NCBI GenBank assembly: GCA_024305405.1 | Contig: JAKNDB010000107.1 | Span: forward strand, 2,356,001-2,420,000 | Reading direction: 5' to 3' | Source of the DNA: Dirofilaria immitis | Lineage: Eukaryota > Nematoda > Chromadorea > Rhabditida > Onchocercidae | DNA length: 64,000 bases | Shown here: positions 36,075 to 50,900 of the stretch, one piece after another | How positions within the stretch are numbered: the stretch's first letter is position 1 | How the letters are laid out: each line of letters begins with the position of its first letter | Translations under genes and position numbers: made by a program | Notes under the pieces: generated by a model | The model's input: the letters and a program-made list of their open reading frames with translations, nothing else | Database searches by the model: none | Told to the model about the DNA's origin: nothing

Positions 36075-36958
36075 TTAGATGTACTGCTCACTCCATTCAT
36101 TTAAACAATTATAAGCTGATAAGGCATGATTACTGCTTACTCCGGCTACTTCCTGCAATGAAAAGGTACTGAATATTGCTATTAAATACTATGTGCAGTA
36201 CAAATCCAATCCATTCGGATGCATCATAAGAAAGGTTAATGCATTTACCTTTAACCAATCAATGAAAAGTTCTTTCTCTTTCTTTAAAAGCAGGAATTGT
36301 CCGAATAATACATAAGCCTGCAAAAACACATCTATTTTAAAAATGAAGAGAAAGATTTAAAAACTTAAATAAGATAAGGATTCAGTAGTGTTCGCATCAA
36401 AGTAGACTGAACTGTAAAGAATAAATGTTTGTGATGCAAAAAATCTATTTTATGGATTTTTTCAAACAGAATGAGTATAATGCAATTCAAACAGAAGGAA
36501 TATAATGCAGTGATTCAAAGATTCAGCTTATACAGAAATTTATATTACTGTAACATTCGGATAATACACACTTTCCAAATTTCATTTCTGAAAGTTATGA
36601 TAGTTCTGCACTTCATTAAAATAATTCATCCTATATATACAGTGAATGTTCAAAGAACTAGTAGGCAATAAATTATAAGTCTTTAAATAAGAAGAAAATT
36701 TGCAATAAATAAAAAAGTAGAATTAGGAAAGATCGGATTAATCATAATAAATAATAGGATTAAATGTTAAATAATAAAAAATAGTAAAAGTAAATGTTAG
36801 TATATACATAAATAAATCAATAAAAGAATTACCTTATCGAAGCCAGCTTTACTTAATTTTTCACCGTAGGTAGGTCCAATACCAGCAACAGCAGTTACTT
36901 CTTTTTCTCCCATTGGTTCGGAAACAAATTCGCGATGTTTCACAGATGTGGTAGACAT
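36075..36958 (-). CDS. baf-1: Barrier-to-autointegration factor BAF-1
   Basis: Small dimeric DNA-bridging protein that binds double-stranded DNA, LEM-domain proteins and lamin, needed for nuclear envelope reassembly after mitosis. Three exons: 36958-36833, 36317-36249 and 36152-36075, giving 90 residues plus stop. The start [20 protein letters not shown] is almost the nematode BAF-1 start; the helix-hairpin-helix [16 protein letters not shown] follows at residues 26-41, then [19 protein letters not shown] and [11 protein letters not shown] at the C-terminus. Length equals the family's 89-90 residues and all frames are intact. The gene is divergent from the SLC25A32-like gene. The close resemblance to worm rather than vertebrate BAF supports a nematode source. 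Confidence 0.97.
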
Positions 36959-38201
36959 TGTAGTACTCAGTCACTTAGTAAATAATATGTCCGGAAAATA
37001 TCAACTTCTTGCATTCATTTTTAATTGCAAAATAAAATTTCCCGCAACTTTTCAAATGATCATCTTAATTCTGATGAAATATATTTGTCGAGAGTAAATC
37101 CGACAAATTCGTAGATGTAAATACTCGATGAAAAGCTATTAACAATCCGATAAAAACATGGTACCACGGATGTAAATGACCTAGATGATACTTCATCCAC
37201 CGATATAGCAGCAAAAATCGATTTGGCGCGATTAGGAGTTGCTACAAATCAAAACTCAATCCTTAAAGCCATAGCCTAGTCTAATGATTAGATTCTGGAC
37301 AAGATCATTACTCCTGTCCCTTCCCCGCATTTACTAATAATAACCAAGTTAACAAATAACGTCACTCCCATTAATGAGTCATCGAGAAATCGAAATCAAC
37401 CAGTATTTGTCATTCTAATTACAATTTCTTTCACATCCTGTTGCAACAGCTAGCTATACTCTTTCAATTATTTTTTCATCTTACAACGCATAATATTCGA
37501 TTAATCTTGTCGATCTCTGTGATCTCCCAATTTACACTATATTTCTTGTTTGTTCTTATTTCTTGGGTGGGATTCACTTTCCCTCGTTTTCATGATCTTT
37601 TGTGTATCAATCTTTGGTACTCCCCAAAAACACTTCTTCTTACTGCACTTTCGCTCTACATCACCAACTCTTTCTTCCTCTCTCTCGCTCTTTTTGCTCG
37701 AGAAAGCAAGAACACCTCAGTTCGGAGGCACTGACTGGTCTCGCTAGATCACTATGCATTGTTTTGGTTCTGTGAGATCCGGATGCTTGTTCAATTCCCA
37801 GTTGGCTTAAGATATTCCGATGAGGGTTGTGACCAAATCTTGCTGTTGTAGTAAATGTTAGTCTTGCTAAGGATTTTCTTCATAATAGCGGAAAAAATTA
37901 CATCTTCGTTATTAACAGTATCTTTTAATAAGTGAATAGATAATCGAGTTAACGGGACATAGTTTAGATTCCAAATGAACAAATTAAGAAAAGTGTAAAT
38001 TATCTTCTGGATTTAGGCTATTCTTCAAATTCGGCGAATATTCTTATAAGAGAATAATGAATAATACATTATAGTGTATGTGTTATAGAATGATTCGTGC
38101 ATATCCAAGAAAAGCAATGTTTATTGCTTATCATGTTGCAGAGTGAGATGATCAGGATATTTTTTTTTTCATTTTTTTAGTAAAAGTGTTGATGCAGTCG
38201 A
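36959..38201. promoter_or_regulatory. Divergent promoter region of BAF-1 and the SLC25A32-like carrier
   Basis: About 1.2 kb between two gene starts pointing away from each other. It must contain both promoters, but I cannot point to a specific box. A T-rich tract ending in an acceptor (TTTTTTTAG, 38172-38180) precedes the carrier ATG by 21 bases and looks like a trans-splice or UTR acceptor. The overlapping hydrophobic open frames at 37441-37747 lack homology. Confidence 0.55.
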
Positions 38202-41200
38202 ATGGAAAAGTATGAACATCTAATTGGTGGTTTCACCGGTGGTATAACAAGTACCATTGTTTGCCATCCATTGGATCTCCTCAGGATCCGTTATTCCGGT
38301 TGGTATTTCTTTTTCACTTATTAGATTATATAGTAATATAATCTATTCATTCATTTGTACTATTACATTATCTTTTAAAGAGATGGAATAATGTAACAAA
38401 AAGAATAAAAAGTAAAATAAAAATAACAAAATGTGTTTACATAGTGACAAAATTTTTTTCGGTATTTAATAAACTTTTTATCCATAATGCAATGCATGTA
38501 CATTGTTAATTATATTTCAAAGGCATAACTTTTATATCTTGAGGTCAAGGTTAAACTTTTGCATCATCTTAGTGTCATGAATCTTTTCTCTTTCTGCAAA
38601 TTTTGACTTACTTCATTTCTTATGCATTGTTTCAAACAGAATTATAAGGATTCTAACTATATTCGATATATATCTCAGGCGAGCGAATTTATATTGTTTT
38701 TATTTCATTCCATAAATTATTACAAGCTATTAGATATAATAAAATTTGTTGATGAAAATAAGATATCAATCAATAATTCGGTCAATAAGTATATGAACAT
38801 ATATATTAAGGCATTATTAATATAAAGATTAAAATAATCAAATAATAGATGAATTATTAAGTACATTTTGTTATAAAATGAAATAAATGGAGAAGCGAAA
38901 AAAAAATGAAAGATCTGAAAAGACCCAAATATCAACTATTTGCGCGATTCCATGAATAATGCTCAAATTATTTAAAATGCACGTACAAAAATTTTGAATT
39001 TGTTATTCGAGTCTCAATATAAATTTATTGCAACTGTTAATGCGTTGTTGTATCATCCTCGTCATTGAAGCTAATGATGGTAACCGTCAACGTCCACAGT
39101 ACCGTAATTATTGGCATGCTACACAAAGTATTGTACTATCCAAGGGGTATAAAGGTTTGTATCAAGGACTATCGCCAAATCTGATTGGATCCGCTCTGTC
39201 CTGGGGATTTTATTTTCAGTTGTAAGTCTTCGTATCAAAATGCTCAGTTTTAGATTGGCTAATACATCGTAATACACTCATTTGTTTTCTTTAACCAGTT
39301 ATTAACTGAGGCATCTTTTATAAATTAAAAAAATATTGTGTCGCTAAGATCTTGTCACGCTAAGATTTCATTAGGATTTGAAATAGTTCCAAAACTGTTC
39401 GTGTTTACAAGATTTATACTTTACATCCTACAAAAAAAATTAGTTTCTAATTTAGTGCAGATAATTTAAATTGTTCAAGTAAGTCAACATACAGCCAACT
39501 CTCTTCTATATTTGTTAAGTGTTATTGGAAATTTCGAAAACGATACTTTGTCACCGCAATAACTTCTAGGAATAAGAAGAAGTTGTCACCACTTTCGCAA
39601 AATTACAAATAAAATTTTGTTGGTCTTTCATTTTTCTAAGCAGTTTCATTATAGTTATCATATCATCAAAAATATCTGTGAAGAGAAAACCATTTCAACG
39701 GGAACAGAACCACTCGATAATGTTCTACTGGGAATGATCACTGGTGCTGGTATTTTAATGTTTACTAATCCTATTTGGGTGGCAAAAACTCGGTTGTGTT
39801 TGCAATATGAAAATGAAAGAGTCAAGTATCGTGGACTCCTGAACTGCCTCTCTACAGTTGTTCGGAACGAAGGAATTATTGCCTTATACAGAGTTTGTCT
39901 TTTTGCTCTTTCTTGCTTTTTTTTTAAAATTTTTAACCAGCCAAAATTCATCAGAATCTATGAATGGAAGTGAAAAAGAATAATAGAAAATAGTATGAAA
40001 GCAAGCACCGCTGAGTGAAAGAATTTAAAGAACCGTGAGAAAAAAAATATTTATAACTTGTATTTCTAGCTTCTTAGACATGGATATTTGATTAGCTAGT
40101 TGTTTGAGCAAAATAAGAGTTGCAAAAGCGATAATATAGTGATAAATTTAAGAAAATTGAGGGCAGGATAAAAGAAAAAATTGGGGAAAGTTTGTTTCAA
40201 AGGGATTTGGTGGACCCATATTAAGAGTGAAGAAGCAGCATTGAAAAATAAGACATTAAGGTGATAATGGGAAGTTTACTGAAGTTATAGAAAGTATGAA
40301 CGGCAGGTCGCTGATTAGTTGAAAGAATATTGCATAAATTGGTGTAGAAGGTTCTAGTGAATTTCTAATTGTAAAAATAACTGCATTATTAGGATTGATA
40401 ACTTGCATTGTCTGACAGGGCATTTTGTTCGTCTTATATATCTTATGCGGATTTATTTTTAGAATATTTTTAGGGTTTTACGCCAGGAGTTATTGGAACT
40501 ATACATGGTGCAATTCAATTTATGCTTTACAATCGTTTTAAGGATGATCGATTAAAGCGTTTAGAGCTTCCTGCTAATCATATTTTGGTTTTGTCTTCAC
40601 GCGCTTTTGTTATGTAGAAAATTCCTTAAATTAAGTTTTCGTTCGATTTTAAATCTTAGAACTATTCAGTGCTGCTGTTGGCAGGTTTTGGATCTATAAC
40701 GACGGGTGCCAGCTGTCTGATCATCTTGTCATTAATCTACGCTATTGGCAGTTATTGCAAAGGAATCATGGAGCACTTAAAGTGAGTATTCTGAATTCAG
40801 ACTTACTATTGTAAATTGGAAAATTCTATTTTTTTCAGGATACTGCTGACTGCTTGATATATTCAGCCGCATCTAAAGTAATTGCTACAACAATAACATT
40901 TCCGTACCAAGTGCTGCGAACTCGGTTGCAGGTGATTCTTAATATTGAATTATTTTTATTTAATCAGCCTAAATGAAAGTCCAAAGCATTTTCATCTAAT
41001 TTTCAAACATCTGATATTTGCAGGATCATCATACGAAATATAATGGAATATGCGACTTGATAAGCAAAACATATGGAGTGGAAGGTGTGCGTGGCTTCTA
41101 TAAAGGCTTGCTGATGGGCAATTTACGTCAGCTGCCAAATGTAATCGTTACGTATGTAACTTACGAGAACGTAAGGTACCTCGTTCGCCATTTTTCTCAA

Positions 41201-41203
41201 TGA
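38202..41203 (+). CDS. SLC25A32: Mitochondrial carrier of the SLC25A32 type (folate/FAD transporter)
   Basis: Inner-membrane carrier; in mammals SLC25A32 moves folate and FAD into the matrix. Exons: 38202-38298, 39071-39221, 39655-39892, 40474-40587, 40839-40931, 41024-41203. Three repeats each carry the carrier signature: HPLDLLRIRYS at residues 24-34, NPIWVAKTRLCLQ in the second, FPYQVLRTRLQ in the third. Additional matches to SLC25A32 are KGYKGLYQGLSPNLIGSALS, the segment GFTPGVIGTIHGAIQFM, and GVEGVRGFYKGLLMGNLRQL. The C-terminus VTYVTYENV matches the human FVVYENV. All joins are in phase. An out-of-frame ATG at 38192 opens a tiny upstream frame overlapping the start. Substrate is inferred from family; closely related yeast Flx1 carriers move FAD. 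Confidence 0.92.
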
Positions 41204-41986
41204 AAGCCGTATAAAATCCGAAGTTAATTAACTTTATTCGTTGCATTTTATTTCTTTGCTTATATGATGTGTAGTACTTAAAATGACCTATTATCTTCGT
41301 GTGATAGGACGAAACAAAATGCAGCAAGATTCCCATACATATAAAATCTGCTCTAAATAAAGTTAGCTTCATGTCCACACATACAAAGCAGCACTTTTTT
41401 AGGTTGAATGTGGTCTTTTTTAGTAAATAAAAATTGTATAACTTATAACCATATCTTTCAAACATTGAAATTTGGTTAAATAAGCTATCGCTAATTAATT
41501 TTCGCTAGTTAGACTATTTTGAACACAACTTCTTCTAATATTGTTAATGTCAAAAAATGGCTTCTGGGAATCATAAAATAAAGAATTGCGATATAGTATT
41601 TTCTCTAAAAATTTGAATATTATTAATAGTGAAACTTTCGGTTATTTAATTGATTAGTTATAACAGTCAATTCTAATGCAATAATCAATCCTAGTAATTG
41701 TTATAATAAATACGTTTCTATGTTAGGTAGCATGCGGGTAAATTCTTTTGTAATCTGATTTATGAATAAACACTTTAATGAACACTGTTCCAAATTTTCT
41801 TTATGGATGCTGCGTTCAATTACCAAGGTGTGAAGGAATATGTTGTATGCAAAAAATGATTCAGATTGAACAGGAAGAGAGATTTTGACTTTAACTTGAA
41901 ATATTTCGAAAAAGTGATAATTATCCCTTAAACTGCATCTCTTCAGGAATCATAACTTTTTATAAGCGCAGTTAATTATTAAGAAG
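41204..41986. other. Convergent 3' gap between the carrier and IFT172
   Basis: About 780 bases between two converging stops. AT-rich, no conserved exon; the minus open frame 41465-41148 overlaps the carrier's last exon antisense and is not a gene. Confidence 0.5.
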
Positions 41987-44900
41987 TCATAAAGATAGAG
42001 ATGTTGTCGTATGTGTCCATTTCGCTATGAACTGCAATACATCACTTATATTTTCTGTTGATTTCGTCTTTTGTGCCATAATAAAGCGACTCCAGGTATC
42101 ACGATCGGCTGCTTTGCCAGAAGATCCAAATTCTTTAACGTTGCCACGTATTGGATAACCTCCAACAGAAAGTTTATTGTATTCAAAGCAGGCCTATCAA
42201 TAGTGATGTTAAACGAATATGCCAAGATTGCGGCTTTATAAAAAGTATTATCTTAGTGATAAAATAAATGAAGGAACCTGAAATAAGACACGCTGAATGA
42301 GATATACCGTTTGCATCAACGAGGCTTACTTCGAAATTACCGTTAGCGTCACAGGGTAAATTTCGTTCTATATTTTGTTCCACAGATATCGCCAATATCC
42401 ATTCCTTTACCTCTTCATGTTCATCATCCTGAAAACTTTAAATGACAAATGAACTTGGAAATCATATAAGAAAGTTTAGACTCTGACATTTTCATGCACG
42501 AAAGGAATGAGGAGAAAATGATAAAATCGAAGTCTGAATTTCAGAAGTGGACTCACAGATGTATATCTTGTTTCCGGGAGCAGTACTTCTTGCGGTATAT
42601 CAGTACCCTCAAAAATGGAACCATTAACAATCGTTGGGTCCTGATCCTCAATTGCGTCACATAAATCAAGATAGTGATTCAGAAGTGTGAATGCCAAGCT
42701 CTCTTTCTTGACACCTTTCTTCTGTGGTTAACACGAAATTAATTTTTTACAAACAAGATGCCAAATCAACTATCAATTTTTCAAAGCATTTTGAAATTGC
42801 TAGGTCTTTTCCTCAATAAAACTGATTTTTTGGGAAATTACAAGAAGTTGTAGGTTGTTGTTATCTTTTTTTCCAAAAAGATAAAGAAAAACATGATGGG
42901 AAATATTATATTACTTAAATAAAAAAAAGTAAGTAAATTAGACGAACTCTGCATGCCATTCCAGCTTCATAAAAGACTTTATCAGCTTGCATGATATCAC
43001 TGTAACGAATAAAACTTATTGTAATTTGAGCTGCGATAAGTTCCATCTCCATTCCATCATATTCCAGAATAGCGGAACGTAATGCACCGTAATGAGCAAT
43101 CTCCAAATATCTGTTGAATAACTGAAATGTGAAACAAATCTAGCAACATATTGATTTAACTCATTCTTTTTTTTTTACTGATTCAATCTGAATCTTATCT
43201 TTACTCTCCAGGATAAATTAATGAATTGAGATATAAAAATTGTAGATAAGTTAATTCGATGATCGATACTTTTCAGGTCAGTTTAAAAATGGAATATCCT
43301 ATTTTTAATGGCATGCAAAAATAGAAGGTAAGTTCACCCCTTTCATCGTTTCCTTCATATTCATACCATTGCATACCATAAGAAGAACATTTCTTAGCGC
43401 TGCCCATCTTCTATAAACGTTCGGATTGTCCATATTACGCATATTGATAATCTTAAAATGAAATAGGTCATGATGAGTTGAAAATGATCCAATTTCTTAA
43501 TTTGCTTGTTTATCCAACTCAATCCAACTCAATGCCCGTTAATATCCAACTCAATGTCCGTTAATATCCATCATTATGCTTATACTTAGAATATATTTAA
43601 TCCTTGACAGATACTTTACTATACTATATTCATAAAAATTATAGATTCTAGAACGAATTGCCCTCATGAATTTTTAATTTGAATCATTGATTTTTTTTCA
43701 TTTACTGTGTTTCTAGACTTTCCTACAACCTTTCTCAAATATTTATAGTTTAATTTAATCTTCACATAGCTATCTATCTATCTAATGTTAAAAGAAAGAT
43801 ATGATGAAAAATTCCGCTTACTTCTTCAACAAGTCGTTGATATATATTAAAATTGCTTGGATTCGAAGATGCTCCATATTTTTCAAATGCAGCAGTTGCT
43901 TCAGCATACCTGTTTTCTTTGATCAATTCGGTTGCATATAATGCGACATATTTATCCAATAAAGGTTGATGCTACAAACGATCTATCCATTAGATATAAT
44001 AAAGAATAAAATTTTAATTTAATCTTTTATTCCAATCTTTTTTTTTCTATGATAAAAAGAAATGCTACATAGATACGCTTATCAAATTAATATGAAGCAT
44101 TACGAACAGAATATATCAATATTAATGGTTAGTAAAAGTATGAAAATAAAGTGCTACATATAGGGATATGAAAATTTTTTAAAATTCATCCCATTAGTAA
44201 TGACTTAATTGGTCGAAATAAATTTGAGTTCCCACATTATCTAACAAGACATATGTATATCATTGTTATTATCATTTCTCGCTTTTATTCTTTTGCTTAA
44301 TTGAATTAAAATGTCAAAGTTACATATTGCAACAACTAACTTTCTGTTGACGAGCTGTTTCCAGAGCCTTTTCCCATTGACCTCGTTCCAGTAGTATATC
44401 GATGGCACTGACCACATCTACATCCATTAATTCTCCTAATCGACCTTGTTGTTTCAATGATTCCTTATATTTTTCATCTACGAAATCCGCTAAATCGGGA
44501 ACGAATTCCATAGCCAACTAAAAAAATTAATTATATAAAAATAATGCTTAATGAGTGCAGTAGGAATGCATATGAGATGAATGTGATATGATTAATTGAT
44601 TGATTGGTTGATCAATAAGTGTATGCTTACCTTTTAGCTTTTGCCCATTGTCCACCAAGCAAGAAAGCTTTGATGGCATTATCCGGTTGATTTGAAGCCA
44701 AAAAAGTTCAGCTGCTTCGGTGAACCTTTAGCAAAAGCATTATAAATTATGTCATATCTTCATTCAAATGAAAATAAAATGGTAATTTTATAAAATAACA
44801 TAAATTATCGGAACTTCTATATCATCTTTCTATAGTTTTCTCATATCTTAATAAATTTTCGATAATTCTATACATTTTTAACTATCACTAAAAATATTAA

Positions 44901-47900
44901 TTTATATTTAAATTAATAACCAAAAATATCTCTTTGGGGAAATACTCTTGGGGCAATTCAGTTCGATATTGAAATAATTTAAATATAAATCATAAGATTG
45001 GAAATGAAAAGTATTGATAGACTTTTTAACACTTCCCATATATGAATGCAATAATAAATTCAAAGTTAATATTAATAACAATTCATAATAACCATACCTT
45101 TTCGAATGAATGAAAATTTCCGCAATTTCATCCACTACTGTAGAAGCTTCATCATCAGAAAGAAATTTTATTGCCAATTCTCCAGCCTGATTGATACAAG
45201 AAAAAAAACAAATTTTTCGCAGTAATAATTTCAGGAAACGAGAAGGAAAAAATTTTTTCTTGTGTCTTTTGATAATGTCGATAGAAATCATAGGAGAAGT
45301 TTTAATTTTGGTAATAGATAGGAGGATTTGTTTTACTACTGAAATTTCAAGAATCTTGGATATAATGATGGAAGTATTCTGATTGATTGATGATAATTCG
45401 AATAGAATTTAAATTAAATTACAGCTTTAAGCATGTCAGAACACTAAATGATTAGGAATGAATTGGTAAAGATGAAATAATCAAATCAAATTATGAATAT
45501 TATTCAACAAGATGATAGGAGGAAAATAAAAATTTCTGATACTAACAGGCATGTGACATTATCAGTTCATCCCATGAATCAATATAATTGAACTGATATC
45601 TGATATTATACTTCACTAATCAACTAAATTATTTATTAACAATACCCGTTTCAGCGCATCAACAACTACATCATTATCTGCCGTTTCTGAATCCTTCACT
45701 TTTAGATAACATTGAATAGCTCGAACATATTCGCCTTGACTTTCCCAATCTCGTGCTTGGGCAATAAATGATAAAATGCCTTTTGCGCCAGACTTTAGCT
45801 GTACTTCATCGAATTCTTCCTGAATTATACTTGTAATTTTATCAATTTATGCTGATTCTGGTAAATCAAAATATTATCTCGAAATGTATATTGCATACGA
45901 ATAATAATTGTTTCATCATTATTCTATTTTTCGCATAGTTTATTTGTTATTTCTTTCATCTGAATTAAAACTAAACAAATGTAGAAGGAAGTGATAATGA
46001 AAGATTGATTTGATAGAATGAAAAAAGTTTTTTCTTCATATATTACTAAAGTTTGAGTAAAATAGGTGATAAATTGAATGATAATATGATTTAAACAAAT
46101 TATGATAAATATAAATATATATGTGTATGCGTTATTTCGATACTATACAACTAAAATGATTACCTCTAATTGTTGTAATTCTGTAGGCATATAATCTTTA
46201 GCAATACGAATAGCATCTTGCCACATTCCTGATTCTTTATAATAGCGTAGAATTATTTCAGGACGATTGATACGAAGTAAGCAACTTTCGGCACATGTAA
46301 AATCTTTTTGTTCAATTGCCATTCGTGCTTGTCGAATATAAACATCGGATAGTGCTTCTGGACAATACTCTCTATAAATCATTCATTCTAATAATTCAGA
46401 TAGATCATTCATTACAAGTTATATGGAAAGAACTTTCTATTAGAATAGAACGATCAAACAAAATTAGCCAAAGAGTGGATATGTAAACTTTATTATTTTT
46501 AATTCTCTTTAATAATGATGTTTTCTATTTGAAATAATTTTTCTTCTTCCTCTACTTCCTATTGTAAAAGGCTGCTAGAAGTTGATATGAATTGAAAGAC
46601 AAGAAAATATACAAATAATACTTCGCAATACGTTCTGCATTTTCCCAGTCTTGATCATGGATATACATCAGTATAACTTCTTTGGCTTTCCACTTTCTAT
46701 ATAATGCATTTCAGCTTTTTCAAATTCACCTTCCTCTTCCAATTGTTGTGCTAATTTGAAATGAACTGATGGTAGACGATTTTTTGCTTCCAAACGGCAT
46801 AAATCAAATGCAAAATCGAAAGCTCTTAAATATATTAAATAAGAAATTAATTTTCTTTTTAATTAAACCTATTTTTTTCTAAGTTATTTATTTAAATTAT
46901 TTCTATTTATTTTATATTAAATAGAAGAGAATTTTTTAATGATATCTAAGGATATTTCTATCTAATATTTTACCCATTTTCACATGCATAATCGATCGAT
47001 TCATCTAATAATTTAAATTTTTGCAATAATTTCACTGCTGCATCACTATTTAAACTTTTTGCCCATAAATATGCAATCTGTAAAATAATAATAAATTAAA
47101 ATTAATTCTTAAATAATCAATAAATTTGCTTGATTATTTTTGTAAGAATATTTTATTTATAGGATAAATATGATACTGCAAATGTTGTATACCTGTTTTT
47201 GTGCAGTATCAGCACCTTCTTGCTTTGCTATTCTATATGCATCATTCCATATCTCAGCATTACGATACATATTGACCGCTGCTTTCCAATCACCAGCAAG
47301 TAAGTAATGCTCTTCTGCTGCTCGTAAATCGCCTTTTTCCTCTAAATCAGCTGCGACTTGGAGATGAGCATCCTATAGATACATATTTGATCAAGAATAT
47401 AATGATTCTGCAGATATGATATTTGATCGTTTTCATCTTCTACTTCCAACATAAAGCTTCTACTATAATAAACCTTAACATCGTCGACATCATATTTCTC
47501 CATCAATCTCATCATATCATCGATTCGACCTATTTTTTTGTACATTGTAATAGCCTTATTGGCTTGTCCAATTGCGATATATAACTGAAATAATATAGCA
47601 GTGATAGTGCAAAAAGCAGCTTATTGAAAGTTTTGAAAATTAAATCTAAAAATAAAATTGAGTACTGTAAATATTATTTAGATTAGCACCTGTTCCGCAT
47701 CCTTCAAACGACCCTTCTCCTCCATTGATTGTGCCAATTCTCCGTACATTTCACTACTTTCATCTCCCATAAATTCTGTTGCCAACTGAAACAATTCATT
47801 CAAACTTTTACGCTTCAAAGTTTACTTCAATCTTTTTTTCCACTTCTTTACCGTAACTGAAATAAAGAATATGACTAGTTGGCTTTAGAAAAAATCAGAA

Positions 47901-50900
47901 TCAATATATGAGATTCGGGATGTTGTAAGTGAATATTTGCCCTACAGTATTCTGAAAGAATATGAAAGATCAAATGCTGGATTTATCAATCAATCAAATG
48001 GATTAGATGAAATATTATAATTATAAACTACATATTAATTAAAAAAATAGGAGCATTTACTCGATATGAATCAGTCCATCGGGCAGCTTTATTATACATC
48101 TCGATCGCTTCTCGATGCATTTTCGCTTCAATATACAACATTTCTGCTCGCTAAATTATAATATTCCATTTTAGGATTCTTTTCAATTATTAATTTAATA
48201 CTTCAACATTTTTTTCTGCACTAATTATATTGTATTGAAAAAACCTTTATAATAATAACTATCTTATATTTGATAAACTCCTCAATAATCATAATGTATA
48301 TTATATAATCTTATTGAATGATTAGATAACAATTCACCTCAAGATCACCAATACTTGCATGATGATCAGCGATTTTACCGTAATAACGTTTTGCCAGATC
48401 ATTATCTTCAAGTACATCAACAATTTGTGCAGCTTTACCCCATTGTTTTGCTTTGATTGATGCTTCAAGTGCTTTCGCTGTTTGTCCACTTTCTATAGAT
48501 TGTATAAATTTAAGGCCTAATTAAGATTAAATTAGATTAGCTAACATCATTGAATATATTCAATGCCACAAACCAAGAAAATGATTTATAGCGGCTTCGT
48601 AATTTGCTTCTGCGACCAGGCTATCGCCCCATTCTTCTTCCAGTAAAACAACTCTTTCCGGAAAATGCACCCGTGCTAACTGAAATGACAAGAGTAAGCA
48701 GATAAATAAGCATTAACTAAGTAATATTTAATAATGCAATCAGCACTTTTCATTACCTGGATAGCTTTCGCGTAACCTTTGCCCTTTCGGTAATTTTCCA
48801 GAGCTTGTTCAAAATCTTTCGTTGCTTCGAATAACTCACCAGCCTGAAAAATTCATCATTTCTCGTAAATTTTACTTTAGCATATTAAGTTAAGTATACA
48901 TAGATATATTAAATCAGATCATTTCGAGAAAAGAAAAAGAAGATGAATAGCAAACTTTTTCGAACAGATCAGATCGTATTAACGCGGTAGCAACATTTTC
49001 TATCAAATCATCTTTGAAGAGGAATTTTGGATTTTGCAAAAGTATACGAGCTGCTTGTATTGCTAAGCCTGCTTTTAAATATAATTCTATTGCAACAAGC
49101 AGGTCACCATCACATTCTGATACCTAAAATTAAAAAGTAATTAATAATGTTCAATATTTTTTAATTTACTTAATAATTATTACCGAATTATATTTTCAGA
49201 ATTCTAATGAGTACTGTAAGAAAAGGAATTTAACTACTCGGGCCGTCTGTTACCGTATTAATTCAGTGCGTCAGATTTTTGAATACACAAGTGATTTGAG
49301 AAAAGTAAGAATTCAGCTAAAGCCAATTTCTTTTTTACAACAAATCATAGAACATTACTTAAAATGATAAATAATGATATGCGTGAAAAGAGTTAAAATC
49401 AAATTAACGGACTAACTTGTGCAGCCTTTCCATCTTGGCCTGTATCAGAGAGATAACGATAATATCGAGATTTAATAGTTTCTAAATCTGGATGATTCTG
49501 AAAAAAGCAATTAACGGAAAAAATTTTCAAGTGGATTATTTTTAGAATAAGTACAATCTCCGAGATATTTTGTTGATCTTATCAATACATTAAGTGGGAA
49601 ATTGATAATTAAAATAATTTTAATGAATAAAACATACTTGATTTTGGGCTAATTCAAATGCTTCTTCCCATTTGCCAATTTGCTGATACATTTCAATAAT
49701 TTCATCTAATGCATTCTATAAATTAAAATGAAGCAATTTGATATAAAGCAAAATTTCGTTCGTTCTAAGAAATTTGCTAAATTTATTTTTAATTGAAATT
49801 TGAATAAAAATTTTTTACAGCAGGATTCAAAAATTATAGAGAAATTTTTGAAATAATATCATATCATAATCTAATAATCACTGATCATTAATTTTATATT
49901 AAATATATTGCTTTTTTAAATTGTAAAATTACATGGTTGATAATTTTATCACCTCTTCAAGATAAATTCTTTCTACTTCTCTGAAGTCTTTATTCATAAG
50001 TGCTATTCGCGCTCGAACCTAAAGAAATAATGCTCATATAATCAGTGATAATGAATCTCCGCTTTAGATTACTTTCTTTCATTGTAAAAAATACATATAA
50101 TAAAGTTTCATATACGATAGGTAGTTGGACTAATGGCATAGATTGAAATATTTGAACTATATAAAAATATCATGATAAGCTTAAATTAAAGAGAATACTT
50201 TATAATTATTTCTCCCATCATTTCCGGTATTTCTGGTTATTTCATCGGCAATTTGAATTGTTTCGGCAAGCATTTGTACTCGTGATATATCACCTAAAGC
50301 TGCGAAACATCGTTGTGTTATCAGTAATTGTTGTTCCGATAATGCAACCTATAAAAATGCACTGTAACGAAATTCTCTCAAAAATTTAAAAAGTTCTTCA
50401 GACAGTTTGATAGTAAATAGGAAAACAACATTTATCAAATTGATGTTTACTTAGTTAGTAAAAATAATCATAATAAACCTGAGCAAGTTGACGCCATAGT
50501 ACCGTATTATCATATTCTTCTCGTTTCTCCAAAAATCAATTGCCCGACCAAAATCGAGCCGATCAATAGCAGAAGCAAATTCGATAAGTGTTTGATCAAG
50601 TTCATAAGCAACTTTTTCATTTGCTTCCTACAAATTCATCTCTTAAAAATGATTGAAAATATGATAATATCGAGAGTATGAAAATAAAAATTTTGTAATT
50701 TTTAATAATTTTTTAAAAATGAAAAAGAATAAAAGTATGTTATAGTAATATAGTATTATGGCAAAATATACCATAATTTATCATTATTATTCCTCTTGAA
50801 GAATTATCATGCTTTTATCAAAAATAATCATTCATTTAGAGAAAGTAGTTAGTATTTCTAAAGTATGCAAATTTTTGTATGAATAAGAAAGCTCTTTATA

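Noticed and set aside
37441..37747. Two overlapping hydrophobic plus-strand open frames
   Set aside because: Located in a divergent promoter region, low complexity (Leu/Phe/Ser), no homology and no splice partners.
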